64,000 bases of DNA from Mytilus galloprovincialis (GCF_965363235.1 NC_134844.1:22736646-22800645); one strand, 5' to 3'. Counted from the stretch's first letter, positions 1 to 11,130 are shown. Notes: a model not told the origin generated them from the letters alone. Translations and numbers: made by a program.

Positions 1-321
1 AAAACATGTGTATGATACTAAAGTCAACAGGAATCAAAACAGCAAAAAAAAAAACCTACAACACTTTTAATCTTTGTTCCCCAATGCTCTTTAACGCCGT
101 TCTCTTAATTTGACATTTACACTTACTACCTCACTTTAAATCCTAATGGATAACTTCATTGCCAATTAATAGTAATTCACACAACATCTTCTCACTTTTA
201 TAGTAACTGTCAGAGGCATGTTATTATTTAAAATGTTGCTGTTATTTGTTTGTGTAGGTTTTATGTAGATATTTCTAAGATTACAGTTACGAATTTAAGA
301 CTTTTTGGTTTTTTTTTAAAG

Positions 322-655
322 AAGTAGACGATGCCTGGGGTACTTTCAAACTAATAAATATAAGAGAATCTGATAACACCGCAAAAAAGAAAGACAACAA
401 AATAACAAGAAGACAAAAAATATGGGATTGAAAAAAAAACTGAAAAACTGAGACATCCCGAAATACTGTATGGGGGAGGAGTTATTAGATGCACCTGAAA
501 GGTATGCAGATTCAAGAAATATTGCTAAAATGAAACTAAAGAAATCATTTGTGTCACATTATCTCCGCGCTTTTCTCGATCAACTTTTGGAGATGCTTGT
601 GAAAAAAAAGATGGTCATTGGACCCACCAAAAACTATAAGCCATTTGATTTTTAA
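322..655 (+). pseudogene. Frame-broken terminal coding exon of an unrecognised gene
   Basis: After a pyrimidine-rich tract and an AAG acceptor near 321, a coding-like stretch begins (VDDAWGTFKLINIRES in one frame) and runs to a TGA near 430. A second frame carries IEKKTEKLRHPEILYG. A third, entered at a run of five G near 472-476, carries EELLDAPERYADSRNIAKMK and ends in KPFDF and a TAA at 653-655. The three pieces read as one lysine-rich protein interrupted by two single-base shifts. I do not recognise the family. It could be a decayed last exon of a gene to the left of the window, or a working exon with errors in homopolymer runs. The open piece at 470-655 alone would encode 61 residues. 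Confidence 0.3.
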
Positions 656-769
656 GTTTTTTATTCCCTTGTTTAATGATTTATGAGGCATCATGATCAT
701 TAGCACCATATATCTTTAATATATTAGTATTGGAGGGGTCAAAGATAAAGAGAAAGGTGTATTCAAACT

Positions 770-1236
770 AGCAAACAAACTGACAATGCCACGACAAAAA
801 TGAATAATTACCAAACGAAAAACAATTGTACATAAAATGCAACATAGAAACTTAAGCTGTTACAAAATGTTCGAAATTATTATCAATTAAGGAATGTATT
901 TCCCTCATGCAAAGCTCTCATTCCTTTCACGGATTTGGCTATATTTCTTTGACCTTTTGGATTATAGCTCTTCATCTTTTATATAAGCTTTGGATTTCAA
1001 ATATTTTGGCCACGAACATCACTGAAGAGACATGTACTGTCGAAATGCGCATCTGGTGCAGGAAAATTGGTACCGTTAATATTATTAAGACCGAGCAACA
1101 CAAATGCTACCAAAATACTGGATTTATCGCAGCTAGATACTCTGGAAAGGTAAGCAGATCCTTGTCCATATTTGGCACGCGTTGTGTTGGTTATGTAGCA
1201 CTTCAAAGTTGTGACATATGAATAAAATTGACCCAC
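770..1236 (-). repeat. Two fragments of dispersed repeats
   Basis: Positions 770-850 resemble, on the minus strand, the 3' tail of the reverse-transcriptase element at 12.6-13.1 kb and 15.4-15.8 kb (the motif rich in CAAACAA...GTACA...CAACATAGAAA). Positions 960-1236 read on the minus strand as a repeat containing GCACCAGATGCGCATTTCGA, which I recognise as common in mussel genomes. Open frames across this stretch on both strands have no coding character. Confidence 0.45.
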
Positions 1237-2214
1237 AAAATGTTTATTCTATTCTTGTTTTTTAATACCCAAAAGCTAGCTGTTTGTGTGCATATGTATG
1301 TATAAATTTTTTTCTCAGTTAAAATGGTGAAATATAATTCCTTTTTATTGTAATCATGGACACGTTCTGCATTTATTTATCATGATATATTGCAATATAT
1401 GTATTACCTAAACATTTGGTTCAAACTAGAATTGCAATCCCTTTAGTAATACCTTATCTGAAACTATTGACAATAATCTATCAAATGATCGAATCAAAAT
1501 GAGATATCTTTCGGCTCATTCTTTTTTGTATTGAAAATGAACCACAAGGTTTGTGTGACAAGTAGGTGAAACAAATACAGTACTACATTTATTTCTAGAC
1601 TTAAATTATCTCTGGTATGGACTTACACACAGTCCATAATACATACAATACAGAATCTTGATGTTCATTTAAACTAACTTTAAAGGGTATATTGATCTTC
1701 AGCTATTTAACAAATGTATTTTATTGCACATAAGCTATAACATTTGAAAAACTCAAAGAAGCCAAAATGCTAAACTACACACGGTGACACACCCAACAAT
1801 GGAGTGCAACCTCAATTAAATACTAAAAAACAATTGAATATAACGGTTGTTATCCATTGGTTTAATGAGTTTGAGCTTTTGGTTTTGCCATTTGATCAGC
1901 GATTATCTATTTTTAATTTCCCTCTGAGTTCGGTATTTTTGTGATTTACTTTTTGCTCCTATTTGAAGGCCGATTTATTGTCAAAGAATACGTCCTTAGA
2001 GAAGGTGGTTTCACGATAATTTTCTAGCCCTGCTTTAGATGTTTCGTTCAGCACTTGGAAGATCAAGCCATATAACGGTGTTTGTAAAACACGTAAAGGA
2101 AATTAGGTATTAACTACGATAAAGAAAGATACAGCTCTTCATCTTTGGTTGAAAAGGGTGGCAATGATTCTACAGGATTTCCTCCTTGGTAAATAGCTAT
2201 AAAAGGTACCAGGC
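1237..2214. other. Non-coding stretch, no gene seen
   Basis: AT-rich sequence with no convincing exon. Positions 1845-1965 match a dispersed repeat (the 'ccattGGTTTAATGAGTTTGAGCTTTTGGTTTTGCC' type, cited here only in part) that recurs at 4.7, 6.6, 11.0 and 13.9 kb. Confidence 0.35.
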
Positions 2215-2785
2215 TTATAATGTGTAGTGGACATTATTTCATGGGGGACATTATTAAATACTAAAAGGTCATCGACAAAATGAAAGTTATAAAAACGAAT
2301 GGGTCTATTAAAACACTAGTTACACCAATCTGTAAATGTAGGATTTGATAATGTCCCCATGAAAAAACGTCCACCGGACATTATTTCATAGTAAATACTG
2401 TCCATGGACAACATTTACTTATTTAAGTCCAGGACACAATTTCCTATGAAAAAGTGTCCATAAACATGGACATTACTCAATACTATAATTCAGTTTACGT
2501 TTGTATATGAATCAATTTTTAATAAAGCGTTTAGATTTTATTAAAACTCAAATATAATAAAACATTTTGATGACCTTTGTATTACTTCCGTTAGAGAACA
2601 ATATTTAATAGCAACTACTAAGAAAACTTTTCCTGAGGGTGAACACTATTTCATTACTTTTGCAGTAAAAATATGTCTACTTGACGGACAACATTTCATG
2701 GCAATGGACATTATCCAATACCAAAATTCTATGAACAACTGTCCAGGTGGACACTTTTTCACAGGACACTATTATGTCTTACACC
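2215..2785. repeat. Cluster of GGACATTATTTCAT-type motifs
   Basis: The motif GGACATTATTTCAT and variants recur many times in both orientations (near 2229, 2377, 2400, 2475, 2640, 2685, 2705 and 2750), often paired with its complement ATGAAAAAGTGTCC. Facing copies could fold back on each other. This looks like the remains of a foldback or multi-inverted-repeat element rather than a simple tandem array. I saw no open reading frame. Confidence 0.5.
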
Positions 2786-2809
2786 TTAACCTGTTCGGAA
2801 ACAGTAGTT

Positions 2810-3160
2810 CCTAAAATTGATAAGGAATTAATAGAGACAACACCCTACCAAAGAGCAGATAAAAACCGAAGGCCACCAATGGGTCTCATCCTCAGCTGGC
2901 CCCTAAATAAAAATATGTTCTAGTTCAGTGAAGAAACATACAAGACTTACAAAGGACAGAGTCACCGTACTTGAAACAGGCGCAATAATGAGGTGTGGTT
3001 TAACATGTTTTGTGATATTAAGTCTTAATCATATAAAAATTAAGCACAACCCCTCCCGTTGGAGGTTTAACATCATACTTTTTATGAAATATATGAGAAG
3101 AACATATATCACCGACATCATGCCAACAACGGGTCTTGAACAACTTTAAATTAAAAATCG
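2810..3160 (+). repeat. Dispersed repeat, second copy at 39.0-39.6 kb
   Basis: A degraded copy of the repeat at about 39000-39600 in the same orientation. Shared blocks include CAGCTGGCCCCTAAA, CTAGTTCAGTGA, ACAGGCGCAA, CCCGTTGGAGGTTTA and CATGCCAACAACGGG. The 39-kb copy lies directly 3' of a minus-strand reverse-transcriptase gene, so the repeat may be the tail of that element or an independent short element. Short open frames on both strands here are not convincing genes. Confidence 0.55.
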
Positions 3161-3304
3161 CATTCCTTTTGTTTAGGGAGAGGTGTTGCAAAATGAATAC
3201 TGTTAACCCTGTGCTATATTTTTCGATGATGCAAACGAGCATAGAAAGGGTCGAACAGTTTGATTAATATGTTGCTTCACAATGTCCTTTACATTGTTAT
3301 ATAT

Positions 3305-3465
3305 ATAAACTCATCATAGATACCAGGACTAAATTTAGTATATACGCCAGACGCGCGTTTCGTCTACAAAAGACTCATCAGTGACGCTCGAATTCAAAAA
3401 AGTTAAAAAGGCCAAATAAAGTACGAAGTTGAAGAGCATAGAGAACCAAAATTCCTAAAAGTTTG
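3305..3465 (-). mobile_element. Hammerhead-bearing short repeat, most intact copy
   Basis: The same unit recurs at 13.70-13.82 kb (minus) and 41.14-41.29 kb (plus), with a 3' half alone at 11.19-11.25 kb. Read on the minus strand it runs from an AATTTTGG...CTCT block through GAGCGTCACTGATGAGTC to a conserved tail ending near CCTGGTATCTATGATGAG. It has no coding capacity. It is short, multi-copy and carries a ribozyme core, so it is probably a non-autonomous retroelement, either retrozyme-like or a Penelope-type terminal repeat. That classification is inference. Confidence 0.6.
3344..3387 (-). ncRNA. Hammerhead ribozyme, minimal type I
   Basis: On the minus strand every element of the hammerhead core is present in order. 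Stem I 5' strand GCGTCA (3387-3382) is followed by CTGATGA (3381-3375). Stem II is GTC, loop TTTTGTA, GAC (3374-3362). GAA follows, then a very short stem III (ACGCGCGT, 3358-3351) and C17 at 3350. Stem I closes with TGGCGT (3349-3344), giving six pairs including two G-U. Predicted cleavage is between 3350 and 3349. Compact hammerheads of this kind are known from Penelope-like elements and animal retrozymes. Cleavage activity is inferred from the intact core and not shown. Confidence 0.75.
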
Positions 3466-3785
3466 TCTGATATATGAACGCACATACCGGTGCGTTCCTT
3501 ACGCTTTCTTTTTGTTTCACCGACTTATAAATAATTTATACATTACGGTCACATTACTTGTCAAAAAGTATGTGATTGAATAGTTCCTTTTCTAGCTGTA
3601 AATATCATATTGACGAGAAGGTTCAAGAGGGTTCTTGACTAAGAATCAACTTCTGAAATTTATAGTTGAATAAATAAAAAATAAAACTGAGAGCTGCTGC
3701 TAACAATGTAAATTTAAAATTGAAAAATCCACGTTTTTAAAGTGCCACTTTTAATTTTGAAAAATCATATATGTTTGTTGTCATA

Positions 3786-3906
3786 CTCTTTTTTACCTTA
3801 TGATACCCTTTTACCTTTACTTGGGTAACGTTTGTGGGATTAATTTGAGTGATATATATATACTTCAACCATTAAAACATCATTTATTTTGCCATCTGTG
3901 CATAAG
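3786..3906 (+). promoter_or_regulatory. Promoter and non-coding first exon of secreted gene A
   Basis: A TATATATATA block at about 3852-3861 precedes a strong donor, CATAAG|GTAAGT, with the exon ending at 3906. The segment TTACCTTATGATACCC at about 3793 matches TTACCTAATGATACC at about 12210, upstream of gene B. Blocks around 3570-3640 (GAATAGTTCCTT, CATATTGACG, AAGGGTTCTTG-like) likewise match 12010-12080. Both genes then have an AG acceptor immediately before the ATG. I infer that transcription starts near 3880 and that a 4.3-kb intron separates this UTR exon from the first coding exon. The exact start site is not visible. Confidence 0.5.
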
Positions 3907-4610
3907 GTAAGTTAATTATGATATCAATGCAATAACGACTAGGATGAAGGTTGGTTCTGTCTTTATTCAAGAGAATTGTTAATTACACATACGAACATTT
4001 GAACATAAGTAAAACGTTCTTAAAATCTACGAATTGATCTGAGTATCAACATTTATATAGTATAAACCTAAAACCGAATTATGATAATACAGCACAAAAT
4101 GTCATCGGGTTCAACAAGTTTAACCTACAAACAAACATCCATCTTTATCTATCTCATCCGTATGTTAGAAAATTTTCACTGTCATAACTTAATTTGACGA
4201 TGTGAGAAGTGCTTGCTATTTTATTTGGCTACTAGCTAAATTTCTCTGCTGAATGCTACCGCTGAAGAAATGATAATCACTCCAAACAGGTTTGTGAAAT
4301 CTCCTCACATATCGATTTGAAATTTGCAATATTTGTAAGAGACCAGTTATGGTATAATTGTTTGAATATTGTATGTATACCAAACTTCTTTTAGATAGAA
4401 AGGAATTAAAAATAAGGAGATGGGGTATATAGGTTGAAAGATACGCCTCATCTTTGCGCCTGTCCCTAGGAAGGAGCCTCTGGCCTTTGTTAGTCCTGTT
4501 TAAAAAAACTTCAGTTCATTTATATGTTATATGTATGACGTCCATTTTCACAGAACAAATTTACAAAATTTTTTATTAGGGCCCATTTAGACCCAATTCC
4601 GGGATCGGGA
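3907..4610. other. First intron of gene A, no gene seen
   Basis: AT-rich sequence downstream of the 5' UTR donor. I see no exon, RNA gene or clear repeat boundary here. Confidence 0.35.
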
Positions 4611-4619
4611 TTTTCTCGC

Positions 4620-4905
4620 TGCGTAGACCAATTGGCAGCCTTCTGCTCTTTGGTCGGGTTGTTGTCTCTTTGACATATTCTACATTTGCATTTTCAATTT
4701 TTATTATATATCGGTAACCGAACATACAAGTGAGGTGTTTAGCAGCTAGCTTTAACATCATGTTTAGCCACTATTTTTTACATAAGGAAATGCCTGTATC
4801 AAGTAAGGAACATAACAGTTGTCGTCCAGTTGTTTGTTGTGTTTGAGCTTTTAAAACTTTCCATTTTCAACTTGATTTCAGTATTTTTGTGGTTTTACCT
4901 GTTTT
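4620..4905 (+). repeat. Dispersed repeat R1 copy
   Basis: Shares, with insertions, the block order of the copies at 6520-6725 and 13865-14035: ACAAGTGAGG, GCTAGCTTTA, ATAAGGAAATGCCTGTA, AACAGTTGTC, GTTTGAGCTTTT, TTTCAGTATTTTTGTG. No coding capacity. It recurs throughout the window in both orientations. Confidence 0.55.
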
Positions 4906-5079
4906 TTATCAATGGACAAGGATATGAACACGTATTTGTAGCAACCGTTTGACACCAATCAATAACGCATCCTACTGAATTTAAGTTTTTGTCTTATGTT
5001 GTGCTGTTATATCTCTGTTAAGGATAATAATCAAGGTTGATTGCTCACAATCATGTTGACCTCAATTCATCTTTTATAT

Positions 5080-5365
5080 CAAATTATAAGCCTGGTATTT
5101 CTGATAACTATTATTATTTTGTACTTAATCTGTAGCCTTTTTTCAATGGTTTTTGGTGAGTTGTTGGCTGTCTGTATATTCCGTTTTCGTTTATTGTTTT
5201 GTCAGGGCAGCACTCAGGCTGTTGGTTTTCTCATTTTGAATTGTTTCACGTTTTGTCATATCGAGGCCTGTTATATCTCAAATTGGCTATTGTTGAATGC
5301 TCAAACTGTGGTTTGCATTATGATCGGAGTAAATAATGACCTGACATATGCATTCAGTTTATAGT
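5080..5365 (+). repeat. Dispersed repeat R2 fragment plus duplicated intron block
   Basis: Positions 5130-5290 belong to the repeat family whose opposite end (GTCTCATTGGCAATCATACC type) is seen at 18.0, 36.5 and 43.5 kb. At 5308-5350 the block CAAACTGTGGTTTGCATTAT matches ACAAACTGTAGTTTGCATTA at about 14376 in the equivalent intron of gene B, an intron-level trace of the gene duplication. The open frame spanning 5041-5364 is not supported as a gene. Confidence 0.45.
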
Positions 5366-5369
5366 TTGA

Positions 5370-6515
5370 GGTATACTTTGTTTTGGCCACAGAAATAATA
5401 GAAATAACTCTACGTACATATATATAATTTTGATTTTCATCATCAACATAATCAATGCGAGCCAAAATTGCATTTCAAATTGGTGTTGTATAAATTAACA
5501 AATTAGAGGTAATTAGGCATTCAAAACTGATAAAATAAAAGATAAACTGGACAAGTATGATTTAAATTGGTCGAGTAAAAATCAGACATTTAAAAAGTAG
5601 AAGCAAAAATTACCAAACTGGAACTTTGCAAGTTTACTTTGAAAAGGTGGAATTCATAAAAACTGAAAAAGTTGGTCGCCTATATCAAGCAACGGAAAAA
5701 CGGAAATCAACTGTATTATTTTGAACTTAGTAAAGGCATTTTCCGGGAAAAATTATAAGTTCAACCTGCTGTAATAGCTATGTAAAAATACCACTTGAAT
5801 GACATTTGATGTAGATAAAATTGCATGAGCAACCCTTAAAGACATATTTGGTTAACATGACAATATGTTTGATCCAGTGGTCAAAACTGTGTTATACATC
5901 ACTGATATATAATACAAAAGAGTAAAACAACTAACAAACATACAAATAAATAAATCTGAAGTAGACGCCAAATCAAACAGCTTTTGTAATTTATAGTGTA
6001 CACAGTATAAAAAACATTATGACTAACATATTTTCGAGAAAAAGGACAAGGCGTTATTTGACAAAACCCTGGCTAATTTCTTTCCCCAGACAACAATTAC
6101 GTTTTACCAAATCTGGAATATGGTATGAGTTGAGAAATGTATACTCTGTGCATATATGCTAGGGAAGTTGAAATATATATAATTTCGAAATTTACATCGT
6201 CTCGTTTGTCATAGACTCTGTCACTGAGGTGGGCGCTGTAGTCAAATTCGAGGTATAAACATTTTTTTTTTTACACCAGTAATGAAAACCTTCTTTCATT
6301 TATGGATAGACTTTACATAGATAAATTTAGCCGTATAGGAAAAGCAAAATGAGAATGTTGAATTTGATGTATGCCTTTTTGTGCTATTATGTTACATTTG
6401 TTGTTTATGTAGTGATATTAAGATGAAAACACAATATTGACTGTTGTACCCCTATTTTTGACATTTTTACTCTTTGAGTATGTTTGTATTGTTCATGCAT
6501 CGTTGACAATGTAAT
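5370..6515. other. First intron of gene A continued, no gene seen
   Basis: AT-rich non-coding sequence with short A/T runs. I see no exon or identifiable element. Confidence 0.35.
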
Positions 6516-6519
6516 GGAA

Positions 6520-6725
6520 TTTGATGCGACTGTCATACAAGTGAGAGGTTTAGCTAGCTATAAAACCAGGTTCAATCCACCATTTTCTACATTAGAAAAT
6601 GCTTGTACCAAGTCAGGAATATGACAGTTGTTATCCATTCGTTTGATGTGCTTGGACTTTTGATTTTTGATTTTCCTTTTTGAATTTTCCTCGGAGTTCA
6701 GTATTTTTGTGTTTTTACTTTATAT
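6520..6725 (+). repeat. Dispersed repeat R1, well-preserved copy
   Basis: Contains the R1 blocks CATACAAGTGAGAGGTTTAG, CCAGGTTCAATCCACCATTT, CCAAGTCAGGAATATGACAG and GAGTTCAGTATTTTTGTG. This copy is close in sequence to those at 10935-11130 and 13865-14035, and inverted copies lie at 7850-7960 and 15785-15915. The GGTTCAATCC block resembles a tRNA B box, but I could not find a convincing A box at the right distance, so a tRNA origin is not claimed. Confidence 0.6.
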
Positions 6726-6729
6726 TATG

Positions 6730-8230
6730 CGGAGAAAGATGTATTTTTGGCTTGTTTTTTCTTTAATTCAGAATGATATGTTTTTAATGGGGATCAATAA
6801 GAAAAGTTTGGTTCTTTAACTGAAAAAAATCATCTATTTACCTGCATGTGAAATAAATATAAAAGATCCAGCTTGTTTTACCTTTTTGATATTTTAAAGT
6901 GTCATAAGGATATCCGACTCATCTGGAAATAGATATATGTCGCCGAGGAAAGGAACGCATTTGGTTCCCATAGGAATGCTCACAACCATCTGTAGTAATT
7001 ATGCCTTCAAATTCAACAAATATGTTGATACCAAGAACCTACAGCATACTGATCACTTGCTCTTTTATGTATTATGAATGAACAGGCTTGGTACAGTTGA
7101 AATTTAGGTACAGTTCAAGTCGGGATTGGATTTAGATTGTGTCAACCTTGTCGACTAGTTCATATTCAGTAGGGTCTAGATAAGGGAGAAAACTGTAGAA
7201 TTGAATTTTCTTATTATAGACTTTTACTGATTCGTAGTGCCACTATCTTTTGTTAACTGCCAAAATTCTTTCAGTGCTGAATTGTCAATACATTATTTCT
7301 GGAATGTCTGTTGTTTTCATTTTGCCATAGTTAAGGACCTTTCCGTTTTTGAATTTTCTTGGAGTCGGTCTTTTGTTATCTTACTTTTTACCGATAAATT
7401 ATAGAGATGTTTGGCACCTCTGTTATTTCTATCATTTATTTGGACAACACACATTTTTATTGAAATATATACCTTAAATCATATACTAAAACCTGGTTGA
7501 AACCTTTTGTTTCATTGAGAGCTATTGATCACTTTATTGATTTTCGGCGTTATCATGAAAAGAAAGATTAGAACAAAGACAATATGCGAATTGCAGGAGG
7601 CGTACATAAAATTCAATCGTGGATTCTACATTTCCCTATGTTGTTGTTCCTATATACCAGTAGATAGCGGCTAAAATGTTAAACTTGAAGACTTTATATT
7701 TTGAAATACTTATTACAGAAATAATTGAGAACTTTTTTTACTGTGTTATACCACTTTTTTTATGTTCACTTTAAATGGAGCAAAGTATGCACATCATATT
7801 GAGTGACTGAATATTATCAACGTATCTGAAAGACGTAAAATTACAAAAAAGTGAACTTCGAGTAAAAATTCAAAACGGAAAGTCCCTGATCGAATTGTAA
7901 AATCAAAAGCTCAAACTCATTTAACGAATGGACAACTGACATACTCCGGACTTGTGCAATTAGAGATGAAATTGAAGAACGTTTCAATATGCTCTTCTGT
8001 TTGTCTTTGAGAAGGTTCTGTACAACATTTGCTTCGCATGAGTACCAAAATAGAAGGCCACTGGTTGTGCACTGCATATAAGTACCCTTTTATATACCGA
8101 CTGTCTGCTGAAATATCAATCACCAACTCTATAAATGTGTTTTTGAACAAATAGTTCCGTATTTTTATGATATCATCTTCGGTTTAATTGTTATGAAATC
8201 AGCGTGCTTAAATGAAAGATACATTTTTCT
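6730..8230. other. First intron of gene A, last part
   Basis: Non-coding sequence containing a short R1-like piece at about 7320-7400 and an inverted R1 copy at about 7850-7960 (CAAAACGGAAAGTCCCTGAT on the plus strand). Overlapping minus-strand open frames at 7841-8150 read through that repeat and are not genes. Confidence 0.4.
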
Positions 8231-8237
8231 ATTACAG

Positions 8238-8355
8238 ATGAAGACTCGATACCATTATGTGTTGTTCTTTTTATTCACAATCATAACAGAATGTACGAGT
8301 TCTACATTCTGCCAAGAACAAGAAATACCGGTACTACCATTTCTTTTTATTTTTG
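8238..8355 (+). CDS. Gene A coding exon 1 (signal peptide)
   Basis: Encodes residues 1-39 and the first base of codon 40. It is preceded at once by CTATTACAG, so the ATG is the first codon of its exon. It ends at G|GTAAGC. The 40-residue counterpart in gene B shares the pattern M[KR]T....VL.F...TIITE. Confidence 0.68.
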
Positions 8356-10228
8356 GTAAGCAAGTTCTGTACACGATTAATTGTGACATCTACAATTTTC
8401 TGCATTTTCTTATTATATAAGTAGCCACACTTCCATATGTAGCTTACAATATCCAAAGTTGCTGGAATATTACAGTTAATGTCATAGATATAACAATTAT
8501 CACAGTAATTTTTTCAACAATGAAAGATTGTTCCTTCTCAGCATCATTTTGTTAGTGTGACACAAATTGTATCTTTTTGTTTTTAGTTTATATAACAAAA
8601 ATATTGGTGATATTTTTTCACACTGAGTATGTCAGGTACAGTTGTAATGTGAGTATGTTTTACTTAATGGAGAGTAATGATCTGTAACAGTTATATTGTC
8701 AGATCTCAAATAAATATGCTGTGCATACATTAAGGAAATATGACAGTCTGTCATCCTTTTCATTGGAAAGTTTGTAAACTTCTGTTTTGCTCTATATACA
8801 TATGTATCTCCACATGAATAGATATTTCGATACTGCCCATATTACAGTTTGTATTAAAAGTCAGCAGTTGATGTTTTCAGATCACTGTTTCAAAGATAAT
8901 ACAATTATATCTTAATCCGCATGTTGTGAATTCATACTTAAACAAAGGATACAGCCACACACTTCGTAATTCAACTAAGCTGTGTTTGTGTACTTTCCTA
9001 ATAATTTTAGTTTTTCGTTGTTTTTCTGTGGGTAAAATGTCGAAATGTACTATTATATTATTTATTTCTGTATGTATCTGTCTTTAGAGTTTAAGCATGT
9101 ATTTGTATTCCTGTCATTTGTCATGTTGTCATTTCAGCGATATATTTAACATTGCCATAAAGCGCGGAGGTTTTGCTAGCCACAAAAACTAGGTTCAACC
9201 CACCATTTTTCCTCAAACTCTCCTATACCAAATCGGCCATATGGCAGTTGTTAACCAATAGTTCGTTTCAATGTATGTTGCATTGTTGTTTGCTTTTTGT
9301 TGCACTTTTGTGTTCTGTTATTTCGTTGTTTTTCTCTTATAGGATTTTTTTTTGTCTCATTCGATTTGTGACTTTTTAACAGCGGTATTGTTGCCTTTAT
9401 TTATAAACCAACTTTCGTGGATTCCTTGTTCATATTTAAACCACGAATTTAAATGCTCAACGAAGTATACATTTTCTAAAGGCTTCTCAACAAGCTTTAG
9501 TGAAATACAGAACAGATGGAGTCCTCGACATAGAAATTCAGAAAACCAAAAGCAAAACTGGCTGTGATCGCTGCTTCATTGCCTGCAGCGAAAACTTATC
9601 GTTTGTGTTCTACTTGCTTTATAGTAGTGCATTCTTTTTTAAATGTCGTTTAGTTTTTGATGTAAACCCATCCACTGATTGTAGTATACTTTATTTTATT
9701 CTTTGCATAAGAAATGTTGCAGTATATTTTTTAAGTGCATTATCTTATGTAGATTTTTATACCAAACATCCAATAAAGATATAACGCTGTCTAATTTTAA
9801 AAATACTATAATGCGTGTTTATATTCTAGTTTGTATAACAATTAATGTTTTTTGGCGTTGATTTCTGTGTGTTTTAGACGGTAGTATATACTATAGTATT
9901 TTTTCAGTACATAATGATATTAACATTCCTGCTGTTCGTTTTTCTGATTTCAGGAACAGGAATGACCATGGGAAGTATGATGTGTCCAACATGTCCAGTT
10001 ATCAATTGTCCAACGAATCAATCAACTTGTCCCCCAACAGTATCAACATCGACAAGTACCATACAGCCTACGACAACTGGCCAATCTTGTGATGTAAACG
10101 AATTACAAGCACTGAGAGACGAAATTGTAGAGTGGAATTTTTGTCAAACTATAGCTAATTCGGAAGACTGCAATAATAACGCTAGATGTACTTTGAATGT
10201 AAATTGTGGGCCAATACAAAATAAATGA
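8238..10228 (+). CDS. Secreted cysteine-rich protein, gene A (two coding exons)
   Basis: Coding exons are 8238-8355 and 9954-10228. Donor G|GTAAGC and acceptor TTTCAG|GA join in phase 1, giving 130 residues. Residues 1-20 (MKTRYHYVLFFLFTIITECT) look like a signal peptide. A cysteine-proline tract follows near residues 47-60 (MMCPTCP, INCP, TCPP), then a Ser/Thr-rich linker. The C-terminal domain has cysteine spacing C-x17-C-x8-C-x5-C-x5-C with NELQALRDEIVEWN inside the first gap and GPIQNK at the end. The start is the ATG directly after an AG acceptor (CTATTACAG|ATG), as in gene B. Gene B is a clear paralog: by my count 34 of the last 46 residues are identical. The family is unrecognised; a mucus, matrix, byssal or defence role would be a guess. 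Conservation of both exons between paralogs is the main support that this is a real gene. Confidence 0.72.
9173..9260 (+). repeat. R1 fragment in gene A intron
   Basis: Contains GGTTTTGCTAGCCACAAAAA and AGGTTCAACCCACCATTTTT, the central R1 blocks, inside the 1.6-kb intron between the coding exons of gene A. The remainder of that intron (8356-9172, 9261-9953) shows no exon; an open frame at 9500-9784 is not supported by splice sites or family resemblance. Confidence 0.45.
9954..10228 (+). CDS. Gene A coding exon 2 (mature domain)
   Basis: Begins after TTTCTGATTTCAG and completes glycine codon 40. It encodes the CP-rich tract and the five-cysteine domain, and stops at TGA 10226-10228. The sequence around the stop, AAAATAAATGACACC, is the same in gene B, so the AATAAA there overlaps the coding end and need not be the poly(A) signal. 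Confidence 0.75.
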
Positions 10229-10930
10229 CACCCATTATCATCAATATACTTCTTTTGTTTTACTAAAACGCCTCATTGTGAATATAAAATCAGAATGATG
10301 TTTGCGATGAAGATGCCAAACCTTGAGTTATTCCATTCACCTGCAGTTACTTTCAAAGCTAGTTTTGTGTGATTTAACAATGGATAAACTGATAATTAGT
10401 AAAGTCGATAAATGTCAAACAGATAAATGTATCTGAAGTAAACAAATTATAATATATCAAAAAGATAAGTGCATCTGAAGTAAACAATTATAGCATATCT
10501 AATTATTCTTAATTGAGAATAGCATATGACATTATTTTAGTATTGTATATGTGATTTAAATCACTATATATTAATGCCAGTCTTTGTTAACACTTCTAGA
10601 CTCGAGAATGATTAGAAATAGCTTATCAGCCATATAGAATTATCATGATAATGCTCAGGGCAATTACCATGGATAAAGCAAGTAAAAATGTTCATTTTAT
10701 ACGAGTGACGTTTCAATTGTCGTTAAAATGGAACAGGTACTGTGTTTACCATTCCGGAAATGATAAGTTCATACCTGTGTTGTTCAATCGTTAGTTTTCT
10801 ATGTAATATTATTTTTAATTGTTGTTAGTCCTTTTGTCGTCTTTATTATTAATATTTGCCATGGTGTTGTCTGTTTTTATTAAACTTATGATTTTTGAAT
10901 GCCCCTTTCCCTTATATAGTTATCAATATC
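10229..10930. other. 3' flank of gene A
   Basis: Presumed 3' UTR followed by intergenic sequence. A degenerate direct repeat (GATAAATG..TCTGAAGTAAACAA..ATA) appears twice at about 10420-10500. No further gene seen. Confidence 0.35.
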
Positions 10931-10934
10931 ATTG

Positions 10935-11130
10935 AACTATATGCGACTGTCATACAAGTAAGAGGTTTATCTAGATATAAATCCCAGTTTCAACCACCAT
11001 TTTCTGCATAAAGAAATCCTGCACCAGGTAAGACATATGACAGTTCTTTTCCCTTCGTTTAGTGTGTTTCAGCTTTTTATTATTTGCAATCTGATAAAGA
11101 ACTTTCTGATTTGAAATTTTCTTCATTTTA
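10935..11130 (+). repeat. Dispersed repeat R1 copy
   Basis: Carries GCGACTGTCATACAAGTAAG, TAAATCCCAGTTTCAACCAC and CACCAGGTAAGACATATGAC, aligning block for block with 6530-6650 and 13875-13960. Confidence 0.55.

Noticed and set aside
5041-5364. 107-codon membrane-protein-like open frame
   Set aside because: The hydrophobic character comes from T-rich repeat sequence; it overlaps R2 and an intron block shared with gene B.
9173-9260. GGTTCAACCC as B box of a tRNA gene
   Set aside because: It belongs to the multi-copy R1 repeat; no A box or cloverleaf could be built around it.
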